DNA of 64,000 nucleotides from JBKBII01 sp046299415 (GTDB lineage Bacteria; Pseudomonadota; Gammaproteobacteria; Ectothiorhodospirales; Ectothiorhodospiraceae). Shown here piece after piece: positions 47,622-55,989 of the stretch (positions within the stretch are counted from its first letter, which is position 1; the number at the start of each line of letters is the position of its first letter). The stretch spans positions 558,001 through 622,000 of the forward strand of contig JBKBII010000001.1 in assembly GCA_046299415.1 (NCBI GenBank), read 5' to 3'. The translations under genes and the position numbers were made by a program. The notes beneath the pieces were generated by a model. It ran no database searches and was not told the origin of the DNA. It saw only the letters and a list, made by a program, of their open reading frames with translations.

Positions 47622-48395
47622 TCAACCGTCTGCCAACAGACGAATGGCCGGTAATTCTATCGTCGGCGTAGGTTCTTCGAGCCACAGGTACGCTGGGATT
47701 TCGAGGTTACGCAAACCCGGCTCCCCCTCCAACACTCGTCCCGCGAAATCGTAACGTCCACCGCGGCATTCGTCCCGGAACCCTCCGGACCATGGCGGCG
47801 CTTCTGCCTGCGCCTCCTGCGTCGGAACGACGATCAGCGAACACCCCAGGTCGGTACTGGCCGCGTAAGCGACGAACCACGCCGGATCGTATGAACGGTA
47901 TTCGTTGCGAAGCGCTCGTGGCTGCGTCGACAGGCGACTCGACGGATCCTTCAACGGCACATCACCCTGAACGGCCGCCAACATCTCCGCGTCGCGATGC
48001 AGGACCACCACCTCACGCCCTCCCCAACGGAAGTAGAGCGTCTCACCTGGCGCGATCGCACCGAGCTCAACCATTCGGTCAAGCCGAATATTCTCGGGCG
48101 GCGAGCTGAAAAACGCGCTAAGCAGAGCGAAAACCAACGCGACAGCGCCACCGAAGAACAACAGTTTCATTGCACCGCGAGCCCGCGCACGCCGCGATTC
48201 CCTGTCCGCCGTTGGTCGATTCGGTACAGCTGACGCCGATTCCGGCGCGGAAACCGACCTATCCGCGGTTGCGTTGTCGCCTTCTACGACCTTTGTCGAT
48301 CGCTTTCCCGATATCGACCGATCCGAAGTATCATCGGGTGGCCGTTGTTCAATCGGCCTCAGCCCCTTCGATCGTTCGTCGCTCGAGGAATTCAT
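47622..48395 (-). CDS. Rieske-fold protein lacking all four [2Fe-2S] ligands
   Basis: 257 aa from ATG 48395 (GAGG upstream). A low-complexity cytosolic tail (1-74), one membrane helix (about 76-96), then a domain resembling the Rieske subunit of the bc1 complex: IAPGETLYFRWGGREVVVLHR, LRNEYRSYDPAW, and GRYDFAGRVLEGEPGLRNLEIP. In true Rieske proteins box I is CTHLGC and box II CPCHGS. Here they read STDLGC (180-185) and DECRGG (208-213): the two cluster cysteines and both histidines are Ser, Asp, Asp and Arg, while the disulfide pair (C185, C210) is kept. It cannot bind the cluster in the normal way. No cytochrome b or c1 genes are adjacent; a structural or regulatory paralogue is inferred. 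Confidence 0.85.
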   Translation of the reverse strand: MNSSSDERSKGLRPIEQRPPDDTSDRSISGKRSTKVVEGDNATADRSVSAPESASAVPNRPTADRESRRARARGAMKLLFFGGAVALVFALLSAFFSSPPENIRLDRMVELGAIAPGETLYFRWGGREVVVLHRDAEMLAAVQGDVPLKDPSSRLSTQPRALRNEYRSYDPAWFVAYAASTDLGCSLIVVPTQEAQAEAPPWSGGFRDECRGGRYDFAGRVLEGEPGLRNLEIPAYLWLEEPTPTIELPAIRLLADG

Positions 48396-48775
48396 CGTCG
48401 CCTCAAAATCCAACAACTCGCCAAACGTAAACCACCCGAAAACTCAGTCGCCCCAGCGCACGACGCCCCGGGGTCATCATCAGTGACCCAGCTCGGTCCG
48501 AACGGGACTCTCGAGCGCCGCATACCGACAGCCAAAAACGACAGGCGAATGCGTGACAAGTAAGCGGGACTCTCAAAGTCTGCCGAAGTTCGCCGACAAG
48601 TTGGCCCCGTGATCGAGACGGGGTCTAGCGGAAAGCGAAACGGGCCACACCAGCCACACTCAAACGCCGATTTATCGCTGCGAAAACGACGCGACACCAA
48701 GACGACCGGAATCAAGCCAGCGCCATCTCAAATTCGCAGTCGAGCGACTCGCGTGCAGCGACGCAGCCATGACGC
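48396..48775. other. Intergenic region
   Basis: 380 bases between two minus-strand genes; no gene, repeat or clear promoter recognised. Confidence 0.4.
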
Positions 48776-49258
48776 TTAATCGCGAAAGTTCTGATATTGC
48801 AAGGGGCGATCAAAGGTCTCCGCCTTCAACATCGCGATCACCGCTTGCAGGTCATCGCGCTTTTTGCCCGTCACTCGCAACTGATCTCCCTGAATCGACG
48901 CCTGAACTTTCAATTTTGAATCTTTGATTTTCTTTTGGATTTTCTTACCCAACTCAGTATCGATTCCTTCCCGAATGACGATGAGCTGTTGCACACCCTT
49001 GCCCACCGTCTTCGACTCCTGCACATCGAGACAGGACACATCAACGCCTCGCTTGGCCAATCTCATCGTGAACAGATCAAGAATCTGCTCCAGTTGAAAA
49101 TCAGCATCTCCGGTCAAGCGCACCCCATCATCAGTCTGCTCGATGGCGGCGCTCGTCCCCTTGAAATCAAAGCGATTGTCGATATCCCGCTGCGCCTGCT
49201 CAACAGCATTCCGAAGCTCAACCTTGTCGACCTCGGATACCACGTCGAATGACGGCAT
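48776..49258 (-). CDS. yajQ: YajQ family nucleotide/c-di-GMP-binding protein
   Basis: 160 aa, standard length, nearly all family-typical: MPSFDVVSEVDKVELRNAVEQA, NRFDFKGTSA, LTGDADFQLEQ and the C-terminal QGDQLRVTGKKRDDLQ. YajQ proteins have two RNP-like domains; some members bind cyclic di-GMP and act as co-regulators of transcription. Stand-alone gene here. Confidence 0.97.
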   Translation of the reverse strand: MPSFDVVSEVDKVELRNAVEQAQRDIDNRFDFKGTSAAIEQTDDGVRLTGDADFQLEQILDLFTMRLAKRGVDVSCLDVQESKTVGKGVQQLIVIREGIDTELGKKIQKKIKDSKLKVQASIQGDQLRVTGKKRDDLQAVIAMLKAETFDRPLQYQNFRD

Positions 49259-49383
49259 ACTGTTCTCCTCTACCCAGATCCTTCAGTTTCAAAGTCCAAT
49301 CGATTTTTGCGCCGCCTCACTCAACGGCCTAGCCAGCGCCAAACCCAGCAAGGCAGTCTCATCGGTCGAAAGACCGTCGATTT

Positions 49384-49782
49384 ATGGAAAACCGCATGTT
49401 AACGCGCCCATCTCTCTGGCTGACCCTCGCCGGCCTCCTCGGATTCACCGCCGTCGCGCTGGGGGCTTTCGGCGCCCACGCCCTGGCCGAACGGTTTGCC
49501 GCGCATCCGCGCGCAAGTGACTGGTGGAACACAGCTTTTCAATACCAAATCGTTCACACCCTGGCACTGATCGGACTGGTCGCAGTCTGGGCGCGCCTGT
49601 CACCCAACTGGGCCAACGCGGCCGCAATCGCCTGGATACTCGGTGTCATCGTTTTTGCTGGCACGCTCTACGCGATGGCCCTCGGTGCGCCGAAGTGGCT
49701 TGGCGCGATCACGCCAATCGGAGGAACCACCCTGCTGGCTGGCTGGATCTTCATCACGATTGCCGCCTGGCGCGGCGCCTGA
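49384..49782 (+). CDS. DUF423 family membrane protein (YgdD-like)
   Basis: 132 aa with four hydrophobic segments and the family motifs GFTAVALGAFGAHAL, WNTAFQYQIVHTLAL, FAGTLYAMAL and ITPIGGTTLLAGW. Function unknown. Divergent from yajQ. A second in-frame ATG at 49396 could be the real start. Confidence 0.92.
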   Translation: MENRMLTRPSLWLTLAGLLGFTAVALGAFGAHALAERFAAHPRASDWWNTAFQYQIVHTLALIGLVAVWARLSPNWANAAAIAWILGVIVFAGTLYAMALGAPKWLGAITPIGGTTLLAGWIFITIAAWRGA

Positions 49783-50069
49783 TCTCGACCGATGAACGGT
49801 GCAGGCCTATCACCCACCGAAGCGCCCCCCAGAGACAGGTCCTTCGCTCCCCGGCAACCCATCAGTTTGAGCCATCGACAAATCCATCGGCTCAAGCCAT
49901 TGCCTGAAGCCATCGACCTTGGCCGCCTCAACGCACGCATTCTTGACGCCGGCACACTCATGACAGACGTCTTCTCGACAGACTTCTCGGCAGCCAATTG
50001 TCGATAACCGCGCGACGACCCAACACCTATCGTCAACCCCTCCACCCGAACCACGTCCTCGGAGCCTCA

Positions 50070-50405
50070 ATGTCCAACTTCGCAATTCAATCGATTCAGA
50101 CCCTCGAAGCCCTGCAAGAAGCACTGGAAAACATCAGCGCACTCGAAGATGCCGACATCGATCTGATCGACGGCGTGCTCACGATCGAATTCGAAAATGG
50201 TGCGCAACTCATCATCAATCGCCAAGAAGCCGCCGCACAGATTTGGTTATCGTCCATTCTCGGTCCGGGCCATTTTGGCTATGACGCCGAAAAAAACGCC
50301 TGGATTAACGACCGCGACGGCCGCGAACTCATCGAAACGCTCGCCGAAGCGCTCACGCGTAGCACCGGACAAACGGTGACCCCTGACGACCTTCGCGCGA
50401 GCTGA
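50070..50405 (+). CDS. cyaY: Frataxin homologue CyaY
   Basis: 111 aa from ATG 50070 (GGAG upstream). Acidic helix 1 followed by DIDLIDGVLTIEFENGAQLIINRQEA, QIWLSSILGPGHFGYD and a C-terminal helix LIETLAEALT. CyaY binds iron and IscS and tunes Fe-S cluster assembly. Helix 1 is rich in Glu/Asp as in functional frataxins. Confidence 0.95.
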   Translation: MSNFAIQSIQTLEALQEALENISALEDADIDLIDGVLTIEFENGAQLIINRQEAAAQIWLSSILGPGHFGYDAEKNAWINDRDGRELIETLAEALTRSTGQTVTPDDLRAS

Positions 50406-50708
50406 TACCTCTCACTTTCTTTGACGCTCTAGATTCAGGGCGCAACACAATCGCGGCCGTGAGCGACCCATAGACTCCGCGGTGGAATCCGTACTAAACG
50501 CCGCTGCGAGGCCTTGATGACACTCCGTTCCAAAATCGGAAAGGTCTTTCTGATCAGCACCACCGCTCACCGACGTTGGCCTGATCAAGCACCGAGACCC
50601 CCCCAATCGAACGCAGGCAGGGGGCTTGGAGCGCGACCGGCGAGACATCGCGAGTCGTCAAAAACACACACTCGCTCGCAGCAACACCACCATGGGTTCA
50701 GGTGTTAC
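50406..50708. other. Intergenic region between convergent genes
   Basis: About 300 bases between cyaY and a convergent gene; no clear terminator hairpin, repeat or gene is recognised. Confidence 0.35.
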
Positions 50709-51134
50709 TTAATCGTTACGCTGCACCGCTTGACGATCAGCGGACGCATCGGAAGTCGCCAACGCGGTATCCAAACGACGCAGGACCTCGCGCGCCGTTA
50801 GTGTGTCCAGAGCGAGGTCGATGGCGCGATACAAAGCCGCCTGCTCGGGCCGTCCCCGTTCTGGCATCCGAGAAAATGCCAGAACAAGTGCTGGTAGCTG
50901 CCTGAAAAACAAAAACGCAAGCGTCGCGATGATCAAAGCGGTCCACACTCCGGCGGCACCATCGATCCACAGTAAAGCAGCTGCCGCGCCGACGTAGGCC
51001 AGCATCACAAGCACCGTCAAAACACCACCCAGTCGCTTGGCACGGCTCATCACCAAACCAATGGCTCCGCGATGCTGAGCGAGAAGCTTCGGACTCAGCC
51101 AATCGACACCCTGCACCGGACGCTGTTCAGTCAC
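50709..51134 (-). CDS. Small membrane protein, unknown function
   Basis: 141 aa from GTG 51134, seven bases after GAGGTGG. Two hydrophobic segments (about 38-58 and 63-85) are flanked by an N-terminal amphipathic stretch and a C-terminal cytosolic helix-rich part (LYRAIDLALDTLTAREVLRRLDTAL). No family is recognised. The good ribosome binding site and membrane topology support a real gene. Confidence 0.65.
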   Translation of the reverse strand: MTEQRPVQGVDWLSPKLLAQHRGAIGLVMSRAKRLGGVLTVLVMLAYVGAAAALLWIDGAAGVWTALIIATLAFLFFRQLPALVLAFSRMPERGRPEQAALYRAIDLALDTLTAREVLRRLDTALATSDASADRQAVQRND

Positions 51135-51584
51135 TTTATTTCCACCTCATTTCGCGCCTCGCTCAAGGCCGCCGCTACGACACCCTCGGATTTCGAGAAC
51201 GTTGTCCATGGCAACCGCCCCATCGGTCTGCACACGCCTATACCAGTTGGCGGCTTCGCGATCGTGGCTTACCAAACCGCCGCTCATGCCGGAACCGTCG
51301 CGCACCCGTTCGACCGATCAAGCCGATCAATCGCTCTGGACGATCTCGACCGGTCTGGCAAGACTAACTCAGCCGGCATCAGCACAGGTCCCTTCTGCGC
51401 ACGCCGCAAGACACTCGAGCCAGAAACAGACGACCACAGAGACCCCTGTGCAGGACTCTCGATCGCAAGTCGTCGATTCACCAGGCAGCCGGGAGGCACC
51501 CAAGCCGCTCTCGACCCACCGCGTTAGCCGCCCAAAAGCAATCTCGACAACGATGACATCACCGGCCCTCAGAGCTCGCCGGTG
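51135..51584. other. Intergenic region
   Basis: 450 bases. A plus-strand frame (51202-51585) is Ser/Thr/Arg-rich without family resemblance or ribosome binding site; I do not call it. Confidence 0.4.
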
Positions 51585-52245
51585 AGGACTCTCCCGCGGA
51601 ATCGTTGCTATCGAACCAGCGTGCTGATGCCTCTAGCTTGCGATAGAGCGTGCGCTCACTCAAACCGAGCGTACTCGCCAACGCTCAACGACTTTCCGAA
51701 TCCCTCATCGCCATCGCCCGGACGTACCTCGCCTCAAGCTCGGCCAGCGTCATCGGACGACCCCAACTCGGCAGACCCCACTCGCCTCCATCGTCAGGCC
51801 ACACCGGACATGGCGATTCGTTATGGTTCCTGCCCGATATCACCCGCCAAGCCAAAGTGTTCCGGCTCGATCCAACGACCAACAGCCATCAATGCCACCC
51901 GTTCGAGCACGTTGCGCAACTCGCGCACGTTGCCCGGGAAGTCATGCTGGGCAAGTCGCGCCAGCCCCGCTTCAGACAACCTATTTCCGCGCGCGACGGA
52001 CATTCTCGCCAACAGCGCATCAACCAGGTGCGGCAAATCGTCGAGTCGTTCGCGCAATGGCGGCAGCAAGATAGGAAACACGCTGATCCGATCGAACAAA
52101 TCCTCGCGGAACGAGCCCTCGGCCACGCGCTCTTTCAAATTGCGATGGGTCGCGCTGATCCTGCTCCCTCGGGCGTGGCCTCCACCACGCTCATGACCGC
52201 TCCCAGCATCGCTGCGAGCGGTTCTTTTTCGTTTCATCCGGCTGC
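51585..52245 (-). pseudogene. Decayed sigma-54-dependent activator (AAA+ and Fis-type HTH remnants)
   Basis: Reading down the minus strand, about 52150-51825 encodes the C-terminal half of an NtrC-type AAA+ domain: RISATHRNLKERV, FREDLFDRISVFPILLPPLRERLDDLPHLV, then FPGNVRELRNVLERV. The frame then breaks near 51830. A second frame resumes with MTLAELEARYVRAM and, after an in-frame TGA at 51685-51687, ends in a Fis-type helix-turn-helix (LASTLGLSERTLYRKLEAS). Walker A, the GAFTGA loop and the sensor domain are absent upstream. A 5'-truncated gene with one frameshift and one nonsense codon is the simplest reading. Confidence 0.8.
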
Positions 52246-52454
52246 CCCCAGCCGGCAGGCCGCCTCCGGCACGGCCATCGTACAGACGGATGGGCTCGGA
52301 TCGGCCTAATGCACGCGCTCGTGGTGCCTCCCTCACGCGCCACCGCATCTCAGCGCAATGGCGCAACGAGACCGCCGACACGCGACCCCGCCCGAGGCCA
52401 CCACGCCCCAACGCCACAGGCTCAACGGTGGCGCAACACCCACCTGGCTCCACA

Positions 52455-53696
52455 TCACAGCGGCGCGGCGCGCCAGCGCTCATAGGTCGGCTCGGTCTCA
52501 TAGCCGCGGGTCAGCACGTACTGCATCACGTTATGCAGGCGATTGATCCCGACAACCGAGTCGATGCGAATCCGCTCCACGCCCGATTCATCAAAAAAAA
52601 CCAGCGTCGGCGCCCAGTGAATCCCGAGTTGCTCGCCCCATTCGCGCGATCGCAGTCGCTGACCGTCAGGCGTGAGCACCGGCGTATCACCATCGAGATC
52701 AAGCTGGATCACGTCAAACAGCGCCAAGCTATCGCGCACCCGTTGATCAAGGATGGTCTCGGAATGCAACACGTCACAGGCATGACACGCCCGCCGCTCG
52801 AAGAACACCAGAAGCGGCCGTGATGCAGGCGCAGCTCGACGATCAAGCCGATGCGGCCCCGAAGCGAAAAAATCCTGCTCATTCAAATCGTCGAGATCAA
52901 ATTTTGGCGGCGGATCCGCTAACGCGAGGAATTCGGAAAAACGTCGCTCCTCAAAGTGCCGATCGATCACAAATTCGAGTGCGGCGCGAAAACGCCGCGG
53001 CGGGTAATACCCACGCACCGCAAACACCGGCTCTCGCGACGCATCGATAAACAGCAATGACGGCGTGAAATTCAGATTCAGCTCGATCGAATACTCGCGT
53101 TCGGTCATGCGGCGACCATCGACGGTCGTGATTTCCCGCGCACCCAACACATCCAACGCGATCACATCGAAATGCTCGCGAAAATAGGTCTCGATGTCGG
53201 GTTGCGAAAAATTACGCTCGAACAGCGCCTCGCAATACGGGCAATCGTCCATCCCGAAATACACCACGAGGCCCTGCTTGCCCTTCGCCAAAGCTTCGTC
53301 GAGATCCTCGCTGAGGTCCAAAAACGACGGCTTGAACCAATCTGGCACATGCAAGCCGATCGGTCGCGGGCGATCATCGATCGGCGGAAACACCTCTTCC
53401 CCCCCCGCGCCCAATGCCTCGAAAGCCGCCCCCTCGCGCCGAGTGTCCTCGGTATCGTTGGGTTCGGCGGCGTCCACGCGCCGCTCGGAGACCTGCGATG
53501 CCTGATCGGCCACGGCCACACCCGCACCGGAGTCGCAGACGAAAATCGGCACAATCAATGGCCCGAACAGCAACAATGCGCCCAGCAATGAGGCCCGAAC
53601 CATCGGCGACTCAAAACGAATAGCCGAGTGATCGAGCCGACGCTGCAGCTCCGACCGTTCCGCATCACAGACTCGCTCCACGTCAAGAGACTGCAT
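52455..53696 (-). CDS. Exported protein with two thioredoxin-like domains
   Basis: 413 aa from ATG 53696 (GAGAGG upstream). An uncleaved or late signal/anchor lies at about residues 33-55, then a roughly 70-residue acidic linker. Domain 1 has GLVVYFGMDDCPYCEALFE (CPYC) and FTPSLLFID (cis-Pro); domain 2 has PLLVFFERRACHACDVLH (CHAC) and WAPTLVFFD (cis-Pro). Both resemble the SoxW/DsbE-like thioredoxins that reduce periplasmic proteins. Tandem fusion in one chain is unusual. Possible roles are periplasmic thiol reduction or cytochrome c maturation; the partners are not encoded nearby. Confidence 0.85.
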   Translation of the reverse strand: MQSLDVERVCDAERSELQRRLDHSAIRFESPMVRASLLGALLLFGPLIVPIFVCDSGAGVAVADQASQVSERRVDAAEPNDTEDTRREGAAFEALGAGGEEVFPPIDDRPRPIGLHVPDWFKPSFLDLSEDLDEALAKGKQGLVVYFGMDDCPYCEALFERNFSQPDIETYFREHFDVIALDVLGAREITTVDGRRMTEREYSIELNLNFTPSLLFIDASREPVFAVRGYYPPRRFRAALEFVIDRHFEERRFSEFLALADPPPKFDLDDLNEQDFFASGPHRLDRRAAPASRPLLVFFERRACHACDVLHSETILDQRVRDSLALFDVIQLDLDGDTPVLTPDGQRLRSREWGEQLGIHWAPTLVFFDESGVERIRIDSVVGINRLHNVMQYVLTRGYETEPTYERWRAAPL

Positions 53697-54222
53697 ACGC
53701 CCTCTCCATCCACATCCGGTCGCCATGGTCGAGAACACCACCCAGATACCGCGATCACAACACAAAAAGTACAACAATCTGAACCGCAACGACCTGATTA
53801 CGAGCACAGACCGCCTCACCTGATCGCGCACCAATCCCGTGTCACGGTGGTCAAATCCGTAGATAGCGCCTTGTGCCATCGATCAGAACGCGAACGACGA
53901 TTCCAGACACGGGCCAAGTGCGGCCTGCATGCACAACAAGCGGACGCGACGTCTCATGTCAGCATTCCCCTCGATGACTCAGCCGACCCCGACGTGATCG
54001 GCACGACCGCGCCAGATCGCGTTGATATGCCCCCCCGCTGCTGGAGACACCCCATCGGGCCTCCGCGTCACAACACGTCTCCGCATCGCGAATCGCTCTA
54101 CCCGCCATAGGCGTTTACACAGGGCTCTGGTCGCTCGCGCCGAACCCTTAGCCGACCCGGACCGAACCACGAGTTGCCGATCACAAGGCCGGATTAGACC
54201 CTAACCGCAAAAATGCGGACAC
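53697..54222. other. Intergenic region
   Basis: About 530 bases with no recognisable gene. It must hold the promoter for the thioredoxin-like gene (minus strand). Confidence 0.4.
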
Positions 54223-54252
54223 AAAAAAGCCGGCGCCTCTCGGTGCCGGCTT
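54223..54252 (-). terminator. Intrinsic terminator of tRNA-Arg
   Basis: On the minus strand AAGCCGGC pairs perfectly with GCCGGCTT across a 10-base loop and runs into a T6 tract (54223-54228). It starts 13 bases past the tRNA 3' end. Confidence 0.92.
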
Positions 54253-54264
54253 ACTCGTTCGGTT

Positions 54265-54341
54265 TGGCGCGCCCGGAAGGATTCGAACCTCCGACCACCT
54301 GGTTCGTAGCCAGGTACTCTATCCAACTGAGCTACGGGCGC
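54265..54341 (-). tRNA. tRNA-Arg(ACG)
   Basis: 77 bases with encoded CCA (54265-54267). The acceptor stem GCGCCCG/CGGGCGC, anticodon loop CTACGAA in a CCTGG/CCAGG stem (anticodon ACG, read as ICG after deamination) and T arm GGTTCGAATCC are intact. Confidence 0.97.
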
Positions 54342-54780
54342 GTTAACGAAGCGCGCATGTTACAGATTCCGAGCCGCTCGTACAACACCGGCGCGACAAA
54401 AAACCCGACCGCCGACACATCCTCCGATCCGCGTAGCCCACCCGTGCCGCATCAACCCGCCACAGGCCCTGATCTTGCAGACCAACCGGCACCGTCGTCT
54501 CCAGTTCGACGAATTGCAAACGCACTGTCAAGTCGCCGCGACCGACACGCCACCGCCGCACACCCGACCAGAACAGCATCCGGAGAAACACTGGACGAAC
54601 CATTGCGCGGGCTGACCGCCGCGTTTCGCGATGATTGCTTCCGGCCGCCTTGCACGGCATTCCACTCGCCGCGCTTGTATGCATCATCTTCAATCAGTCA
54701 TCGAACCGACCGATCGCGCCGTCGCTTACCCAATAGCGACACCATCTCCGGTACGTTCAAGACATCAGAGTCGACGCCTA
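54342..54780. other. Intergenic region
   Basis: 440 bases between tRNA-Arg and the DUF1249 gene end; no gene is recognised. Confidence 0.4.
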
Positions 54781-55332
54781 TCAACGCCTGACTTCAGACG
54801 ACTTCAAAGCAGACGCGCCAACGTCGAATGCGTAACGCCGCGTATGCAAAAGTTCAAGCCAACGGTTGAGAAAGCGACTGTGTTGCAACCGGCAATACAG
54901 GCTTCTCTGATCCGGCAAATCCGACGCCACAACGTGGCCCTCGGCCTGCCGGCAAAAGCGATCCAGCACCTCAGCCTGACGCGCATCATGAAAAATCCTG
55001 ACCGCAAGATCGGGCTGCCGCGTCCCGTGAGCACCAAAACGATGCGTCATACGCAGCGTTGTCGTATACGGCGACTGATCCTCGATCAACAGATACAACG
55101 TCGGTGCACTGGTCGCACGACCGGCAAAACTCGAACCAGCCGAACGCTCTCTCAAGTCCGGCAACAAGCGCCGCAGGCCGCGATAGTTGCTCTCGAAAAG
55201 TTCGAACAGGCTGCTCAACGCGAGCGCCGAAGGCAAGGCGGACTCATCCGGATACGGCGTGAGTCGGTCCGAAAACGCAGCCGCATCGACCAACTCGCGC
55301 AACGCCGCATCTAGGCTCGCGTCCTGACTCAT
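54781..55332 (-). CDS. DUF1249 family protein (YqiB-like)
   Basis: 183 aa from ATG 55332. Family core: LFELFESNYRGLRRLLPDL, TLYLLIEDQSPYTTTLRMTHRF, PDLAVRIFHDARQAEVL. DUF1249 proteins (E. coli YqiB) have no established function; in E. coli the gene sits near nudF and cpdA, which are not in this window. The C-terminal 30 residues (RYAFDVGASALKSSEVRR) are as expected for the family end. Confidence 0.85.
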   Translation of the reverse strand: MSQDASLDAALRELVDAAAFSDRLTPYPDESALPSALALSSLFELFESNYRGLRRLLPDLRERSAGSSFAGRATSAPTLYLLIEDQSPYTTTLRMTHRFGAHGTRQPDLAVRIFHDARQAEVLDRFCRQAEGHVVASDLPDQRSLYCRLQHSRFLNRWLELLHTRRYAFDVGASALKSSEVRR

Positions 55333-55989
55333 TCCACCCCCCACCTCTGCGAGGTCAGTCTGTTCGACATCGGCCCCTCCCGCAAAACCAGCACACCTGG
55401 TCGAACAATCTAAGGCAACGAATCGCATTGGTACACACGCGCCAAGAGCCAGCCGCCCGCTCTCGCCTCGCTGAACCGATGTCCATGCCGAGACCAGCGC
55501 CAATGCATCGGGCCATCCGCCACGGGCAACGGGCTCAGCCGACACCGATGTTCACGAACCCGCGCCCTCAATCACTGCATGGCAACGGCCGCAAAAACAC
55601 GGGCCACGTCAAACTGAGCGCGCCGCAGAGTCTAGTCAAAGCCAGCGCGCCGCGTCGAAATCCGGATGACTAGAGAAAAACTGGGCGCCAATCTTTCGTT
55701 ACTGCGCAAAAACTTGCACAAAAAAGCAACAGCGTGTCGCCGATGTAACATCATTTTTGATACAGTCTGAAAGTAGTCCCAACGCACCCCAGCCGCTCCG
55801 ATGGGCGCGCGCGACGTGCAAACGTCGAGCGGTCACCGATCCTGACCCACCGGCCGTGGCCCTCATCGATCGCAGCCTCGAACTCCGCCACCGCTCAACG
55901 ACGCAAACCCCTCGCAGGCGCAAGCTGCCGTAACGTCCCCCCGCGATACGCTCAGCGCAGCCGTTCAAACTTTTCTGGACGACGACTCA
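55333..55989. other. Divergent region, DUF1249 gene / pgm
   Basis: About 660 bases. A near-palindrome GATGTAACATC (55742-55752) precedes an AT-rich segment (TTTTTGATACAG, 55755-55766) that could be part of the pgm promoter. No gene is recognised. Confidence 0.4.

Noticed and set aside
51202..51585. Plus-strand frame of 127 codons
   Set aside because: No ribosome binding site, composition like other non-coding frames here, no recognisable domain.
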